44,481 bases of DNA from Bacteroidota bacterium (GCA_025963775.1 JAOQAD010000006.1:1-44481); one strand, 5' to 3'. Positions 9,870-19,036 are shown, numbered from the stretch's first letter. Numbers and translations are program-made. Notes: generated by a model from the letters alone, not told the origin.

Positions 9870-9893
9870 TTTTTCCAGGTAATTTTATGGGTA

Positions 9894-9925
9894 CAAAATT
9901 AGGTAAAAAACCCAAGATTTACCAA
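9894..9925 (-). promoter_or_regulatory. Promoter of the YwqK-like gene
   Basis: On the minus strand TTG (9925-9923), a 21-base spacer and TAATTTTG (9901-9894) match the Bacteroidota TTG-N17-23-TAnnTTTG promoter. The -7 box ends 24 bases before the ATG, giving a short leader of roughly 18 bases. Confidence 0.65.
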
Positions 9926-9998
9926 TAAATACGGTTTCCGGGCAGAGGTTAAAAACATGCTCATATCTTTCCGGAAATCCCTCTGCTTCAATAGATGA

Positions 9999-10006
9999 TA
10001 ATTTTG
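9999..10006 (+). promoter_or_regulatory. Possible -7 element for the ABC transporter operon
   Basis: TAATTTTG fits TAnnTTTG and sits 97 bases before the ABC ATPase start. No TTG is present at the usual -33 distance. The interval then holds an A-rich stretch and no other recognised signal. Confidence 0.4.
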
Positions 10007-10103
10007 TAATATTGGTTGCATGCCCCGAAAAAAAAATTTGTAACTAAATAAGGCCCCTGCCGTCATAAGCCGGAACTAAAAAACTAAATAAATACTGAAA
10101 ATC

Positions 10104-10970
10104 ATGGATTTAAAGATCACTAACCTTTCAAAGACCTACTCAAACGGGTTAAAAGCATTGAACAATATCAACCTGGAGATCGGCAGCGGGATGTTCGGAC
10201 TGCTGGGCCCCAACGGAGCCGGCAAATCCTCGCTGATGCGCACCATTGCAACCCTGCAGGAAGCTGACAGCGGCACCATCACGCTGGGCGACATTGATGT
10301 GGTAAAGCAGAAAGATGAAGTGAGAAAAGTCCTTGGCTATCTGCCGCAGGATTTTGGCTTTTATCCAAAAGTCTCGGCCTGGGACATGATCAATCATTTC
10401 GCGATCCTGAAAGGGATTGCCAATCCGAAGGAACGCAAGGAGATCTGCGAAGCTTTGCTGAACCAGACCAACCTGTTTGAAGCGCGCAAACGCAACATCG
10501 GCGATTATTCCGGGGGAATGCGCCAGCGGTTTGGTATTGCTCAGGCACTTTTAGGCAACCCAAAGCTGGTGATCGTGGATGAGCCTACTGCCGGGCTGGA
10601 CCCGATGGAACGCAACCGCTTCCACAATTTACTGAGCGAAATCGGTGAAAATGTGATCGTGATCCTTTCCACACACATTGTGGATGATGTAAGGAACCTC
10701 TGCTCCAAAATGGTGATCATGAACCAGGGAACGATCCTTCTTTCCGGGCAACCGGCACAAACAATTGAGCACATGAAAGGCAAGATCTGGATGAAGATGA
10801 TCGACAAGGAACAGCTTGCAGAGCACAAAAACGCCTACAAGGTGATCTCCACGAAAGTGGTGGAAGGCAAGATCCAGGTGCATGTGTACAGCGACAACCA
10901 GCCGGATACAGCATTTATGAGCATGAACCCCGATCTGGAGGATGTTTATTTTGCAACCATCACAAATTAG
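10104..10970 (+). CDS. ABC transporter ATP-binding protein
   Basis: This cytoplasmic ATPase subunit (288 residues) presumably drives the membrane permease encoded next. All nucleotide-binding motifs are present in order: Walker A GPNGAGKSS (about residues 36-44), Q-loop LPQDFG, signature YSGGMRQR, Walker B LVIVDEP with the catalytic Glu, D-loop AGLDP and switch histidine in LSTHIVDD. The C-terminal 60 residues form an extension typical of ABC-2 type ATPases. The gene ends 102 bases before the permease-peptidase gene on the same strand. The gap contains an inverted repeat (GTACGGAT at 10970-10977, ATCCGTAC at 11039-11046). The substrate is not known. Confidence 0.93.
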   Translation: MDLKITNLSKTYSNGLKALNNINLEIGSGMFGLLGPNGAGKSSLMRTIATLQEADSGTITLGDIDVVKQKDEVRKVLGYLPQDFGFYPKVSAWDMINHFAILKGIANPKERKEICEALLNQTNLFEARKRNIGDYSGGMRQRFGIAQALLGNPKLVIVDEPTAGLDPMERNRFHNLLSEIGENVIVILSTHIVDDVRNLCSKMVIMNQGTILLSGQPAQTIEHMKGKIWMKMIDKEQLAEHKNAYKVISTKVVEGKIQVHVYSDNQPDTAFMSMNPDLEDVYFATITN

Positions 10971-11072
10971 TACGGATCACTCATCGTTACGAATTTACGA
11001 ACCAGGATTTTTTATTCGGATCATTCGTTTTACCCGTTATCCGTACATTAAAAATCATCTAACAAACAGAAT

Positions 11073-14000
11073 ATGTTTAAACAAATATTTCTTTTCGAAT
11101 TAAAGCTCTGGCTTAAAAAACCGGCTACCTATATCTTCTTCCTGATCATATTGCTGCTTTCGGTCCTGTACACCTCTATCATTGCAGGATTGCTGGGCGG
11201 CGCGAGCGAAGACAGCAACATCATCATCAATTCGGCCAATGCCATTGCAAGTGTGCTGACCACCGGCCTGATCAATTCGCTCATCCTGATCACGATCATT
11301 GCGCCGGCGGTTTACAAAGATTTTCAATACAACATGCATCCCCTGCTCTTCACTAAGCCGATCAGCAAATTCGGGTACATCTTCGGGCGCTTTTCTGCAG
11401 CCTTTTTAGTTGCGCTGTTTGTATTGTCGGCAAACGTATTCGGGCACATGCTCGCCTGCTCCTTTCCCGGTATCGAGCCCGAAAAGCTTGGCCCTTTCAG
11501 CCTTTCGAACTACCTCCAGCCCTTCATTTATTTTGTGATCCCGAACACACTGCTCATTGGTGCGCTCTTCTTTTCATTCGTTACATTCTCCCGCAACATG
11601 ATCGCGGGTTACGTAGGCTGCGTAGCGCTGATCCTCGTGCAAAGCATTGCAAGCGCTTTGCTGCAGGATATCGATAATCAATCGCTTGCCGCGATACTTG
11701 AGCCTTTCGGGGAACAGGCACTGAGGAAGGTAACACAATACTGGTCGCCGGCCGAGCAGAACGCAATGGGCATTCCTTTCGAAGGCGTATTGCTTTACAA
11801 CCGTTTGCTCTGGTTTGGGATCGGATTGGGAATTACGCTGCTTACTTATTTCCGCTTCCGCTTCAGCCAGTTCAATGAGCCGATCTCCTTCTTCAGGAAA
11901 AAGAAAACAGAAATGCTGTCGCTGGCCTCCGCACCGGTACAGGCTTTATCGGACATTCCAAAACCTGCACAGGTATTCACTATTGAATACAGCTGGTACC
12001 AGACCTGGTTCCTTGCAAAATTCGAATTCTACAAGATCGTTAAAAGCATTTTCTTCCTCATCATCGTCGCGCTCAGCATCCTTACGCTGATGCTTGTCAC
12101 CACACAGCTCGGACTGATCTATGGCACTTCCACCTATCCCGTGACCTACCAGATCCTGCAGATCGGCGGGGCAACATTCCAGTTCTTCATGCTGATCCTC
12201 ATCGTGTTCTATGCCGGGATCGTGATCTGGCGCGAACGCGATTCAAAGGTGGAAGAGCTCGTGGGAACTGCGCCTTTAAAGCCTTATGTAGGCTTCGCTT
12301 CCAAGCTGATCGCATTAGTGCTGGTGCAGGTCGTCCTCCTCATCGTGATCATGATCACCGGGATGCTCATCCAGATGTACAACGGGTATTATCACGTGGA
12401 GCCGCTACAGTACATCAAGGAACTGTTCGGCTTCAAGCTCATCGGACTCATCCTGATCTGCATCATGGCAATGGCAGTGCAGGTGATCATCAACCATAAA
12501 TTCGCCGGCTATTTTGTCGCCGCGCTCATCCTCATGATCATTCCATTTGCATTCGGGCTATTGCAGTGGAACACTCCTATGTTCCTCTTCAACAGCAGCG
12601 GGCCAAGGCTTCCGTATTCCGATATGAACGGCTACGGGCATTCGCTCTTTTCCTTCATTGTCTTTAAAACCTACTGGGTTTCTTTCTGTATTGCGCTTGT
12701 TATTATTTCTAACCTGCTTTGGGTAAGAGGAAAAGAAAAAGGATTCAGGAACCGTTTCCGGATCGCAAAAACGCTTTTCAACAGGAAAGCAAAAATGGCG
12801 ATCAGCCTGTCGCTCCTGGTTTTCTTTGTCTGCGGCGGATTCATTTATTACAACACGCACATCCTGAACAAAAGCACTTCTTCAACAGACGAAGAAAAAG
12901 CACAGGCCGATTTTGAAAAGAATTACAAGCGCTATTCAAAAACCCAGCAGCCAAGAATTGTTGCAGCCAACTGGAACGTGGATATTTTCCCGGAAGAGCG
13001 CGGTGCCAAGCTGAAAGGATATTACATACTGAAAAATAAAAGCAACAGGAATGTGGACAGCATCATCCTCAACATGTTCTCCACGATCACGCTGAATGAG
13101 TTCAAATTTGGAAAGCCTGCAACACGCGTACTGGAAGATAAAGACAATGGCTTCTACATTTACAGGCTGGCTTCTCCTTTAAAACCGGGCGATTCGCTCA
13201 GGCTTGACATGGACCTGGAATATTTTCCGAAAGGATTTAAAGGCTCTGATCCCGGCTCTGCCATCGTTTACAACGGAACCTTCTTCAACAGCCAGTTCAT
13301 GCCATCGCTTGGATACATTGCTGATGGCGAGCTTTCCGAGGACAGCGCAAGAAAAAAATACGGGCTCCCGAAAAAAGAGCGCATGGCAAGTGTGAACGAC
13401 AGCCTTGCACGGATGAACACTTACATCAGCAGCGATGCCGACTGGATCGATTTCGAATGTACGGTGAGCACTGTGCCGGGACAGATCGCGATAGCACCGG
13501 GCTACCTGCTGAAGGAATGGGAACAGGACGGTAGGAAATATTTCCATTACAAAATGGATTGCAAGATCCTGAATTTCTATTCGTTCATGTCGGCGAACTA
13601 CGAAGTGAAACACGACAGCTGGAACGGCATTGCCATCGAGATCTATTATCACAAGGGACATGAGTACAACCTCGACCGCATGGTGAACGGCATCAAGAAA
13701 GGGCTTGCCTATTATACGAAGAATTTCAGCCCGTACCAGCACAAGCAGGTGCGCATCATCGAGTTCCCGCGCTATGCCACATTTGCACAATCGTTCCCGA
13801 ATACAATTCCGTTCTCGGAAGGCATCGGCTTCATTGCGAAGGTGGATGACAAAGACCCCGAATCGATCGATTATCCTTTCTACGTAACGGCACATGAGGT
13901 AGCGCACCAATGGTGGGCACACCAGGTGATCGGCGGCAATGTGCAGGGCGCAACGCTGATGTCGGAAACCATGTCGCAATATTCCGCGCTGATGGTGATG

Positions 14001-14735
14001 GAAAAAGAATTCGGCAAGCCCGCGATGAAAAAATTCCTGAAATACGAAATGAACCAGTACCTGAAGGGACGCGCCCTCGAAGGGAAGAAAGAGCGTCCGC
14101 TGATGCTGTGTGAGAACCAGCAATACATTCACTACAACAAAGGCAGCGTGGTGATGTATGCACTCAAGGACTACATCGGCGAGGATTCGCTGAATGCGGC
14201 ACTGGCGAAATACATCAAGAAAGTGGCATACCAGGAGCCTCCGTACACCAACTCCATCGAGTTCATCAGCTTCCTGAAAGCGGCGACGCCTGACAGCCTG
14301 AAATACATCATCAATGATATGTTCGAAACGATCACGCTGTACGAGAATAAAACCAGCAAATGCTCCTACACAAAAACCAAAGAAGGAAAATACCTTGTAA
14401 AGTTTACGGTGGAAAGCAAAAAAATGAAATCGGACAGCATCGGAAAAATGAAAATGGTTCCTGTTGCCGACTGGATCGACATTGGTGTTTTCGGAAGCAA
14501 AGAGGATAAGGACGGAAAGAAAACGGAAACGGAATTATACCTTCAGAAGCGCAAGATCGACAAGGACAAGATGGAATTCGAGATCACCGTGGATGAAGAG
14601 CCTGTTAAAGTGGGGATAGATCCATACAACAAGCTGATCGACCGTACACCGGATAACAATACAAAATCGCTGAAAGACGGTGATAAGGCTACAGCGGAAA
14701 ATGGTGAGAATGTGACGATACAGATCGGGGGATAG
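11073..14735 (+). CDS. ABC-2 permease fused to an M1-family peptidase
   Basis: This 1220-residue membrane protein joins two ABC-2 type permease halves to a gluzincin peptidase domain. Hydrophobic helices dominate residues 1-250 and 325-590, separated by a soluble linker. A last helix near residues 570-590 leads into the extracytoplasmic part. The zinc motif HEVAHQWW begins at about residue 941, and the third ligand is probably the Glu of LMSETMSQ. That Glu lies 19 residues after the second His, one more than the classic M1 spacing of 18. Such permease-aminopeptidase fusions are known in Bacteroidota and usually pair with an upstream ABC ATPase, as here. The peptidase may process a peptide moved by the transporter (inference). 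The C-terminal 30 residues are polar and low in complexity. Confidence 0.92.
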   Translation: MFKQIFLFELKLWLKKPATYIFFLIILLLSVLYTSIIAGLLGGASEDSNIIINSANAIASVLTTGLINSLILITIIAPAVYKDFQYNMHPLLFTKPISKFGYIFGRFSAAFLVALFVLSANVFGHMLACSFPGIEPEKLGPFSLSNYLQPFIYFVIPNTLLIGALFFSFVTFSRNMIAGYVGCVALILVQSIASALLQDIDNQSLAAILEPFGEQALRKVTQYWSPAEQNAMGIPFEGVLLYNRLLWFGIGLGITLLTYFRFRFSQFNEPISFFRKKKTEMLSLASAPVQALSDIPKPAQVFTIEYSWYQTWFLAKFEFYKIVKSIFFLIIVALSILTLMLVTTQLGLIYGTSTYPVTYQILQIGGATFQFFMLILIVFYAGIVIWRERDSKVEELVGTAPLKPYVGFASKLIALVLVQVVLLIVIMITGMLIQMYNGYYHVEPLQYIKELFGFKLIGLILICIMAMAVQVIINHKFAGYFVAALILMIIPFAFGLLQWNTPMFLFNSSGPRLPYSDMNGYGHSLFSFIVFKTYWVSFCIALVIISNLLWVRGKEKGFRNRFRIAKTLFNRKAKMAISLSLLVFFVCGGFIYYNTHILNKSTSSTDEEKAQADFEKNYKRYSKTQQPRIVAANWNVDIFPEERGAKLKGYYILKNKSNRNVDSIILNMFSTITLNEFKFGKPATRVLEDKDNGFYIYRLASPLKPGDSLRLDMDLEYFPKGFKGSDPGSAIVYNGTFFNSQFMPSLGYIADGELSEDSARKKYGLPKKERMASVNDSLARMNTYISSDADWIDFECTVSTVPGQIAIAPGYLLKEWEQDGRKYFHYKMDCKILNFYSFMSANYEVKHDSWNGIAIEIYYHKGHEYNLDRMVNGIKKGLAYYTKNFSPYQHKQVRIIEFPRYATFAQSFPNTIPFSEGIGFIAKVDDKDPESIDYPFYVTAHEVAHQWWAHQVIGGNVQGATLMSETMSQYSALMVMEKEFGKPAMKKFLKYEMNQYLKGRALEGKKERPLMLCENQQYIHYNKGSVVMYALKDYIGEDSLNAALAKYIKKVAYQEPPYTNSIEFISFLKAATPDSLKYIINDMFETITLYENKTSKCSYTKTKEGKYLVKFTVESKKMKSDSIGKMKMVPVADWIDIGVFGSKEDKDGKKTETELYLQKRKIDKDKMEFEITVDEEPVKVGIDPYNKLIDRTPDNNTKSLKDGDKATAENGENVTIQIGG

Positions 14736-14767
14736 GTTTCTTGCTGTCATCCCTGCTATACACCGCA

Positions 14768-14793
14768 CGTTCTCGACTTCGCTCGAACTGACA
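14768..14793. repeat. Dispersed short repeat (TTCTCGACTTCGCTCGAACT type)
   Basis: This copy of the element bounding the 314-bp repeat units sits between the convergent ends of the permease-peptidase gene and the DUF1304 gene. The same word occurs at 214, 8571, 8885 and 9198. The 73-base gap holds nothing else recognised. Confidence 0.75.
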
Positions 14794-14808
14794 GCGCGCA
14801 TTGCCTTA

Positions 14809-15177
14809 TCAACAGGCCATTGCGGCAAGCAGCCCGATTGCGATCAGTGCTGGCAGCGCCTGCACCACGAAGATCTTTTTCGATGCGGTGAATGCGCCGT
14901 AGATGCCTGCAACGGCAACGCAGCAAAGGAAAAACAAAGCCACATTCATCTGCCATTCGGGGTTTTGTATAAAAAGCGACCAGGTGAGTCCGGCAGCTAA
15001 GAAGCCATTATACAATCCCTGGTTGGCAGCCAATGCTTTTGTGGGCTCGAACAATTCTTCCGGGAATTGTTTGAATACCTTCTTCGCCTTTGTGGTCCAG
15101 GCGAACATTTCCAGCCATAGGAAATACAAATGCTCGAGAGCGATGATGACGATAAGAATGGTGAGAAGGTAGTTCAT
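14809..15177 (-). CDS. DUF1304 family membrane protein
   Basis: This is a small integral membrane protein of 122 residues with four predicted hydrophobic segments. The N-terminal helix carries ALEHLYFLWLEMFAW, and a cytosolic-like loop contains AANQGLYNGFLAAGL. Both segments are characteristic of the DUF1304 family. Biochemical function is unknown. It is a single gene, convergent with the ABC operon. No promoter box was recognised in the 173 bases before its start (15178-15350), which instead hold a CTTCGGCTGCACTGCG-type repeat and the hairpin repeat at 15299. Confidence 0.85.
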   Translation of the reverse strand: MNYLLTILIVIIALEHLYFLWLEMFAWTTKAKKVFKQFPEELFEPTKALAANQGLYNGFLAAGLTWSLFIQNPEWQMNVALFFLCCVAVAGIYGAFTASKKIFVVQALPALIAIGLLAAMAC

Positions 15178-15298
15178 TTGTATATTTCTTTACGTTAAGT
15201 GTTTGTCATGCTGACGAAAGTACTATGTGTAAATAATGAAAAAGATCCTTCGGCTGCACTGCGTTTCGCTCAGGATGACACGCGGCTAACATTTGTGA

Positions 15299-15324
15299 GA
15301 TCCCGTGTCGGGGCACGGGATGAC
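15299..15324. repeat. Hairpin repeat GATCCCGTG-loop-CACGGGATGAC
   Basis: The perfect arm ATCCCGTG/CACGGGAT around TCGGGG is identical over 26 bases to the copy at 22409-22434. It lies just past the end of the M1 peptidase gene (stop at 15351). It lacks a following T run on the minus strand, so it is a dispersed repeat more than a classic terminator. Confidence 0.8.
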
Positions 15325-15350
15325 GATAAAGATTGTAGTATTTTTCAACT

Positions 15351-17696
15351 CTACTTCTTCCCTTTTGCCTTCTGCATGAAATTAACATCATTGTTATCAA
15401 AGCGGGCGCTGCGTTTCGATTTGAAGATCTCCATACGCGTTTTCACCTCCGCTTTCGGCCATGAGTTGTTTGCTTCATTGATATCGGCAGTCTCCCTGTA
15501 CGGGTCGATCTGGATCGATTTCACTTCTTTGTATTTCACAAAAGTCTTGGTTACTTTGTTCTCATCCTTTCTCCAGATGTATGCGCTGATACGCTCCACT
15601 TCACTCGTGCCATCCGCATAGTTCCACTGGATGATGATTGGCATCACCGCACCGCCCTTGTTGGAGAATATAAGCTCGTAATAATAATTATTTTCATACT
15701 TCTTAAACTCTTCATCCGTCATTGTGCTCAGCTTTGCATTTTCGTTGCGGGTAAGCTTCGCCTTGTAATCATCCTCTGCCGGCTTGTTGTAGTAATAATA
15801 ATCGCGTAGGGAAGTATCGATATCCACAAGGAATTTTATCCCGCTCTCACGGTTCCGCACTTTGGAAATGTGATCAAATGCATCCGGGCGGTTGATCTTC
15901 ACCGGCTCGATCTTCTCCTCCACTTCTTTTCCTTTCGTCAGCGTGAATGCCTTTACACTGTCGAGGGAAATGTCAACAGGGTCGGTATCATAGAACCATG
16001 CCCTCCAGAACCAGTCGAGGTCCACTCCCGAGGCATCTTCCATAGTACGGAAGAAATCGGCAGGAGTTGGATGCCTGAACTCCCAGCGCTGCGCATACTG
16101 CTTGAATGCAAAATCGAAGAGCTCTCTTCCCATTACAGTTTCACGTAAAATATTCAGCGCCGTTGCCGGTTTGCCATAAGCATTTGCACCGAAGTTATTG
16201 ATGTTCTCGCTGTTGGTCATGATCGGCTCCAGCTGGTCCTTCGACATTTTCATGTAATCAACGATCTTGTAGGCAGGGCCGCGTGCGGAAGGATAATTAT
16301 TATCGAATTCCTGCTCTGTTAAAAACTGCATGAAAGTATTCAGTCCTTCATCCATCCAGCTCCACTGACGCTCATCGCTGTTCACGATCATCGGGAAAAA
16401 GTTATGTCCTACTTCGTGGATGATCACCCCGATCATTCCGTATTTTGTTTTTTCAGTGTAGGTACCGTCAGCTTCCGTCCTTCCATAGTTGAAGCAGATC
16501 ATAGGGTATTCCATCCCGTTGGCCGCTTCCACGCTGATAGCGGTCGGATAGGGATAATCGATGGTGTATTTTGAATAGGTACGGATGGTATGTGCCACCG
16601 TTTTTGTGGAATATTTGCTGTACAGCGCATACGATTCCTTCGGATAATAGCTCATGCACATCACAGTTTTGCCGGCTTGCTTTATTCCCATCGCATCCCA
16701 TACAAATTTGCGGGAGCTGCCCCATGCAAAATCGCGTACATTCTCGGCCGTGTAATTCCAGGTTTTGAAATTGGTGTAATCGGGCGCTTTCTCTTTTGCT
16801 TTTGCTTCCTCCAGCGTAACGATCTCCACCGGCTTATCGCTGGTTTGTGAAGCTGTCCACTTCGCAAGCTGTGCAGGATTCAATACTTCCGCATAGTTGG
16901 AGCACACTCCTGTAGCAGCCACCACATGGTCGGCCGGGACTTTCATACGCACTTTAAAATTCCCGAATGCCAGGGCGAACTCTCCCCTTCCGGTGAACTG
17001 TTTGTTGTTCCAGCCGCCGTAATCATTGTACACACACATTCTCGGGTACCACTGCGTGATCGTGAAGAGGCTGTTGCCATCTCCTTCAAAATATTCATAG
17101 CCTCCGCGTCCGCCCACTTTCATACGCTCGGGGATCTTGTAATTCCATTTTACTTTGAACACAAATTGCTGGTTCGGCTTTAAAGGAACAGGAAGGTCGA
17201 TGCGCATCATTGTGTAATTTACCGTGTACGACAAGCCTTTGCCGGCTGCATCGGTAATGCTGAGGATGTTCACGCCACCATCCTTCAGCTGCTTTTTCGG
17301 ATCAAGCCCATCGAGCTGCACATCGGTAAGTGGCTGTGTAACCTTGCTGCCATCAAAATAATTAGATTCATTGTTCGGGTTGTGCTGGTTCTCATCCAGC
17401 TGCAGCCATAGGTAATTCAGCACATCCGGGGAATTGTTGTAATAGGTAACCTGCTCGCTTCCTTCGAGGCGCAGCTCTTTTTCATTCAGGAAAGCATCGA
17501 TGTCGTAATCGGCACGCTGCTGCCAGTATGCATTGCCGGGAGCGCCGGAAGCTGCCCTGTAGCTGTTTGGCGTGGGCAGGATGGTACCGAGCTGCTCGAA
17601 TTTATTCCCGTGATTTGATTTCGGGTTGTTCTGAATGTTCTGTGAAAAGCTAAAACCTGCAGCAAGCAGGGCATAAAGGGTGATGATCTTTTTCAT
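15351..17696 (-). CDS. Secreted M1-family metallopeptidase
   Basis: The 781-residue zinc aminopeptidase-type protein begins with the signal peptide MKKIITLYALLAAGFSFSQN. The catalytic zinc site HEVGH has its first His at about residue 427, and the third ligand Glu450 in MDEGLNTF sits at the canonical 18-residue spacing. The N-terminal M1 beta domain (about 70-300) and catalytic domain are complete. The C-terminal 130 residues are Lys-rich and have no T9SS sorting signature, so a periplasmic location is likely. A HupE-like gene precedes it on the same strand with a 38-base gap, suggesting co-transcription. It is distinct in sequence and spacing from the M1 domain fused to the ABC permease. Confidence 0.92.
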   Translation of the reverse strand: MKKIITLYALLAAGFSFSQNIQNNPKSNHGNKFEQLGTILPTPNSYRAASGAPGNAYWQQRADYDIDAFLNEKELRLEGSEQVTYYNNSPDVLNYLWLQLDENQHNPNNESNYFDGSKVTQPLTDVQLDGLDPKKQLKDGGVNILSITDAAGKGLSYTVNYTMMRIDLPVPLKPNQQFVFKVKWNYKIPERMKVGGRGGYEYFEGDGNSLFTITQWYPRMCVYNDYGGWNNKQFTGRGEFALAFGNFKVRMKVPADHVVAATGVCSNYAEVLNPAQLAKWTASQTSDKPVEIVTLEEAKAKEKAPDYTNFKTWNYTAENVRDFAWGSSRKFVWDAMGIKQAGKTVMCMSYYPKESYALYSKYSTKTVAHTIRTYSKYTIDYPYPTAISVEAANGMEYPMICFNYGRTEADGTYTEKTKYGMIGVIIHEVGHNFFPMIVNSDERQWSWMDEGLNTFMQFLTEQEFDNNYPSARGPAYKIVDYMKMSKDQLEPIMTNSENINNFGANAYGKPATALNILRETVMGRELFDFAFKQYAQRWEFRHPTPADFFRTMEDASGVDLDWFWRAWFYDTDPVDISLDSVKAFTLTKGKEVEEKIEPVKINRPDAFDHISKVRNRESGIKFLVDIDTSLRDYYYYNKPAEDDYKAKLTRNENAKLSTMTDEEFKKYENNYYYELIFSNKGGAVMPIIIQWNYADGTSEVERISAYIWRKDENKVTKTFVKYKEVKSIQIDPYRETADINEANNSWPKAEVKTRMEIFKSKRSARFDNNDVNFMQKAKGKK

Positions 17697-17734
17697 TCGT
17701 TATTCCTGATCTTAATTTTTAAATCTTTAATTTT

Positions 17735-18307
17735 TCAATTCCATAATTCCATCGATCTTTCCACGATCATCATACATGCGATGCTGAAAACGGCGGAAGA
17801 AACAAAGAAATCAAAATTGGGTTTTCTTATCCTGAAAATACCTGTTAAAGCTACTGAAAATACCATTATCAGGGATACGATAATTAGCTGACCGGCTTCA
17901 AGTCCCGTATTAAAGGCAAATAACGGTGATAGAATGCTTTGGCTGTTGCCGAGCAGCGACCTTAAAAGCGTTGAAAATCCGAGTCCGTGCACCAGGCCGA
18001 AAAACAAGGCCATCCAATAGTTCAGCCTGAAATTGCCGGAAGCCGGCCTGTTCCTGCTATAGATGTTCCAGGTGCAGGTGAGTAAGATGGTAACAGGAAT
18101 GAGCAGCTCGACGAAAGCGGCATTAATATTGAGTATGCGGAGAACGCTGAGGGCCAGCGTGAATGAATGGCCAATGGTAAAAGCGGTGATGAGCACCAGC
18201 AAACTTTTCCATTGTTTTACCGTATAGGCAGCACAAAGCGCGACGAGAAAAAGAATATGGTCAGATCCGCCAAAGCTTGCAATGTGCCCAAGCCGGTGGA
18301 GAACCAT
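17735..18307 (-). CDS. HupE/UreJ-family membrane protein
   Basis: The 190-residue protein has about six hydrophobic segments. The family hallmark GGSDHILFLVAL is near the N-terminus, GHSFTLALS and LVHGLGFSTLL follow. HupE/UreJ proteins are linked to nickel or metal uptake, but many Bacteroidota members lie far from hydrogenase or urease genes, as here. The ATG at 18307 is the first usable start after an in-frame stop, and on this strand TGATTTTG (one mismatch to TAnnTTTG) ends only four bases before it. It is divergent from the DUF6702-like gene with a 37-base gap and likely co-transcribed with the downstream M1 peptidase gene. Confidence 0.85.
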   Translation of the reverse strand: MVLHRLGHIASFGGSDHILFLVALCAAYTVKQWKSLLVLITAFTIGHSFTLALSVLRILNINAAFVELLIPVTILLTCTWNIYSRNRPASGNFRLNYWMALFFGLVHGLGFSTLLRSLLGNSQSILSPLFAFNTGLEAGQLIIVSLIMVFSVALTGIFRIRKPNFDFFVSSAVFSIACMMIVERSMELWN

Positions 18308-18331
18308 AGTGCAAAATCATTCAATTTTCCT

Positions 18332-18339
18332 TATATTTG
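18332..18339 (+). promoter_or_regulatory. -7 element implying a (nearly) leaderless transcript
   Basis: TATATTTG is a full match to TAnnTTTG and ends five bases before the ATG at 18345. Transcription from the usual distance would begin at about the start codon. A TTG -33 element is not evident. Confidence 0.5.
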
Positions 18340-18344
18340 ATAAA

Positions 18345-18866
18345 ATGAAATTCAAGATTAGCCAATTTCCTGCAAAACTGCTAACTGTCAGCTGCCTTTT
18401 TTTAGCAGTCACCGCCTTTAAACCGGTTCACCGCTTTTACCTGAGCCTTACCGAAGTGCGGATCGACAGTAAAAAGCAAACGCTGGATGTGAGCTGCAAG
18501 CTCTTCACCGATGACCTCGAAGATGCCCTCCTGAAAAAATACGGCAAAAAGGTCGACCTTTCCACTTCCGCGAAGAACAAGGAAGTGCAGGACCTTGTCA
18601 ACAAATACATCAATGAGAATTTTAAGGTGAATGTGGGCGGAAAGCTGCAAACACTTGCCTTTGTAGGGTTTGAGACCGAAACGGATGCAACCTGGTGCTA
18701 TCTTGAATCGGCACCTTTTATTTCAAAAGGAAAAGTAAGCATTATGAATACCCTGCTGTATGATTATCTGCCGGAGCAGTCGAACATGATCAATTGCTAT
18801 TGGGATGATGTGGAAAAAAGCGCAAAGCTGGCGAACCCGGAGAAAATGACGGAGTTTGATTTTTAA
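18345..18866 (+). CDS. Exported DUF6702-like protein of unknown function
   Basis: The start at 18345 gives 173 residues with a clear signal peptide (MKFKISQFPAKLLTVSCLFL). A longer reading from 18282 would overlap the divergent HupE gene and disrupt the signal. The mature part begins KPVHRFYLSLTEVRID, followed by the SCKLFTDDLEDALLKKYG segment. This matches the DUF6702-type periplasmic proteins common next to HupE-like or M1 genes in Bacteroidota. No catalytic motif is visible. The very short divergent gap with HupE suggests shared control. Confidence 0.8.
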   Translation: MKFKISQFPAKLLTVSCLFLAVTAFKPVHRFYLSLTEVRIDSKKQTLDVSCKLFTDDLEDALLKKYGKKVDLSTSAKNKEVQDLVNKYINENFKVNVGGKLQTLAFVGFETETDATWCYLESAPFISKGKVSIMNTLLYDYLPEQSNMINCYWDDVEKSAKLANPEKMTEFDF

Positions 18867-18868
18867 GT

Positions 18869-19014
18869 GCGGATAACGTCCTTCGACTTTGCTCAGGGCG
18901 ACACGAATTTACGAATCTGTGTGTCATTGCGAGGAGGTACGACGAAGCAATCTCTTTGCGCGGATCACGCCCTTCGACTTTGCTCAGGGTGATACGAATT
19001 TACGAATCTGTGTT
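18869..19014. repeat. 91-bp-period noncoding tandem repeat
   Basis: A 54-base block starting GCGGATAACG at 18869 recurs as GCGGATCACG at 18960, with CTTCGACTTTGCTCAGGG and ACGAATTTACGAATCTGTGT conserved. Between them lies GTCATTGCGAGGAGGTACG, a member of the GTCATTGCGAG dispersed family. The region is noncoding, between the DUF6702-like gene and the convergent accA. Confidence 0.8.
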
Positions 19015-19036
19015 TTCTATACTTATTAGAAGAAAT

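Noticed and set aside
13179..14132. 317-codon minus-strand ORF
   Set aside because: Antisense to the peptidase half of the ABC-M1 fusion, including its zinc motif; a shadow frame.
17735..18307. Evidence for a hydrogenase or urease locus
   Set aside because: HupE/UreJ membership alone does not show this; no hydrogenase, urease or maturation genes are in the window.
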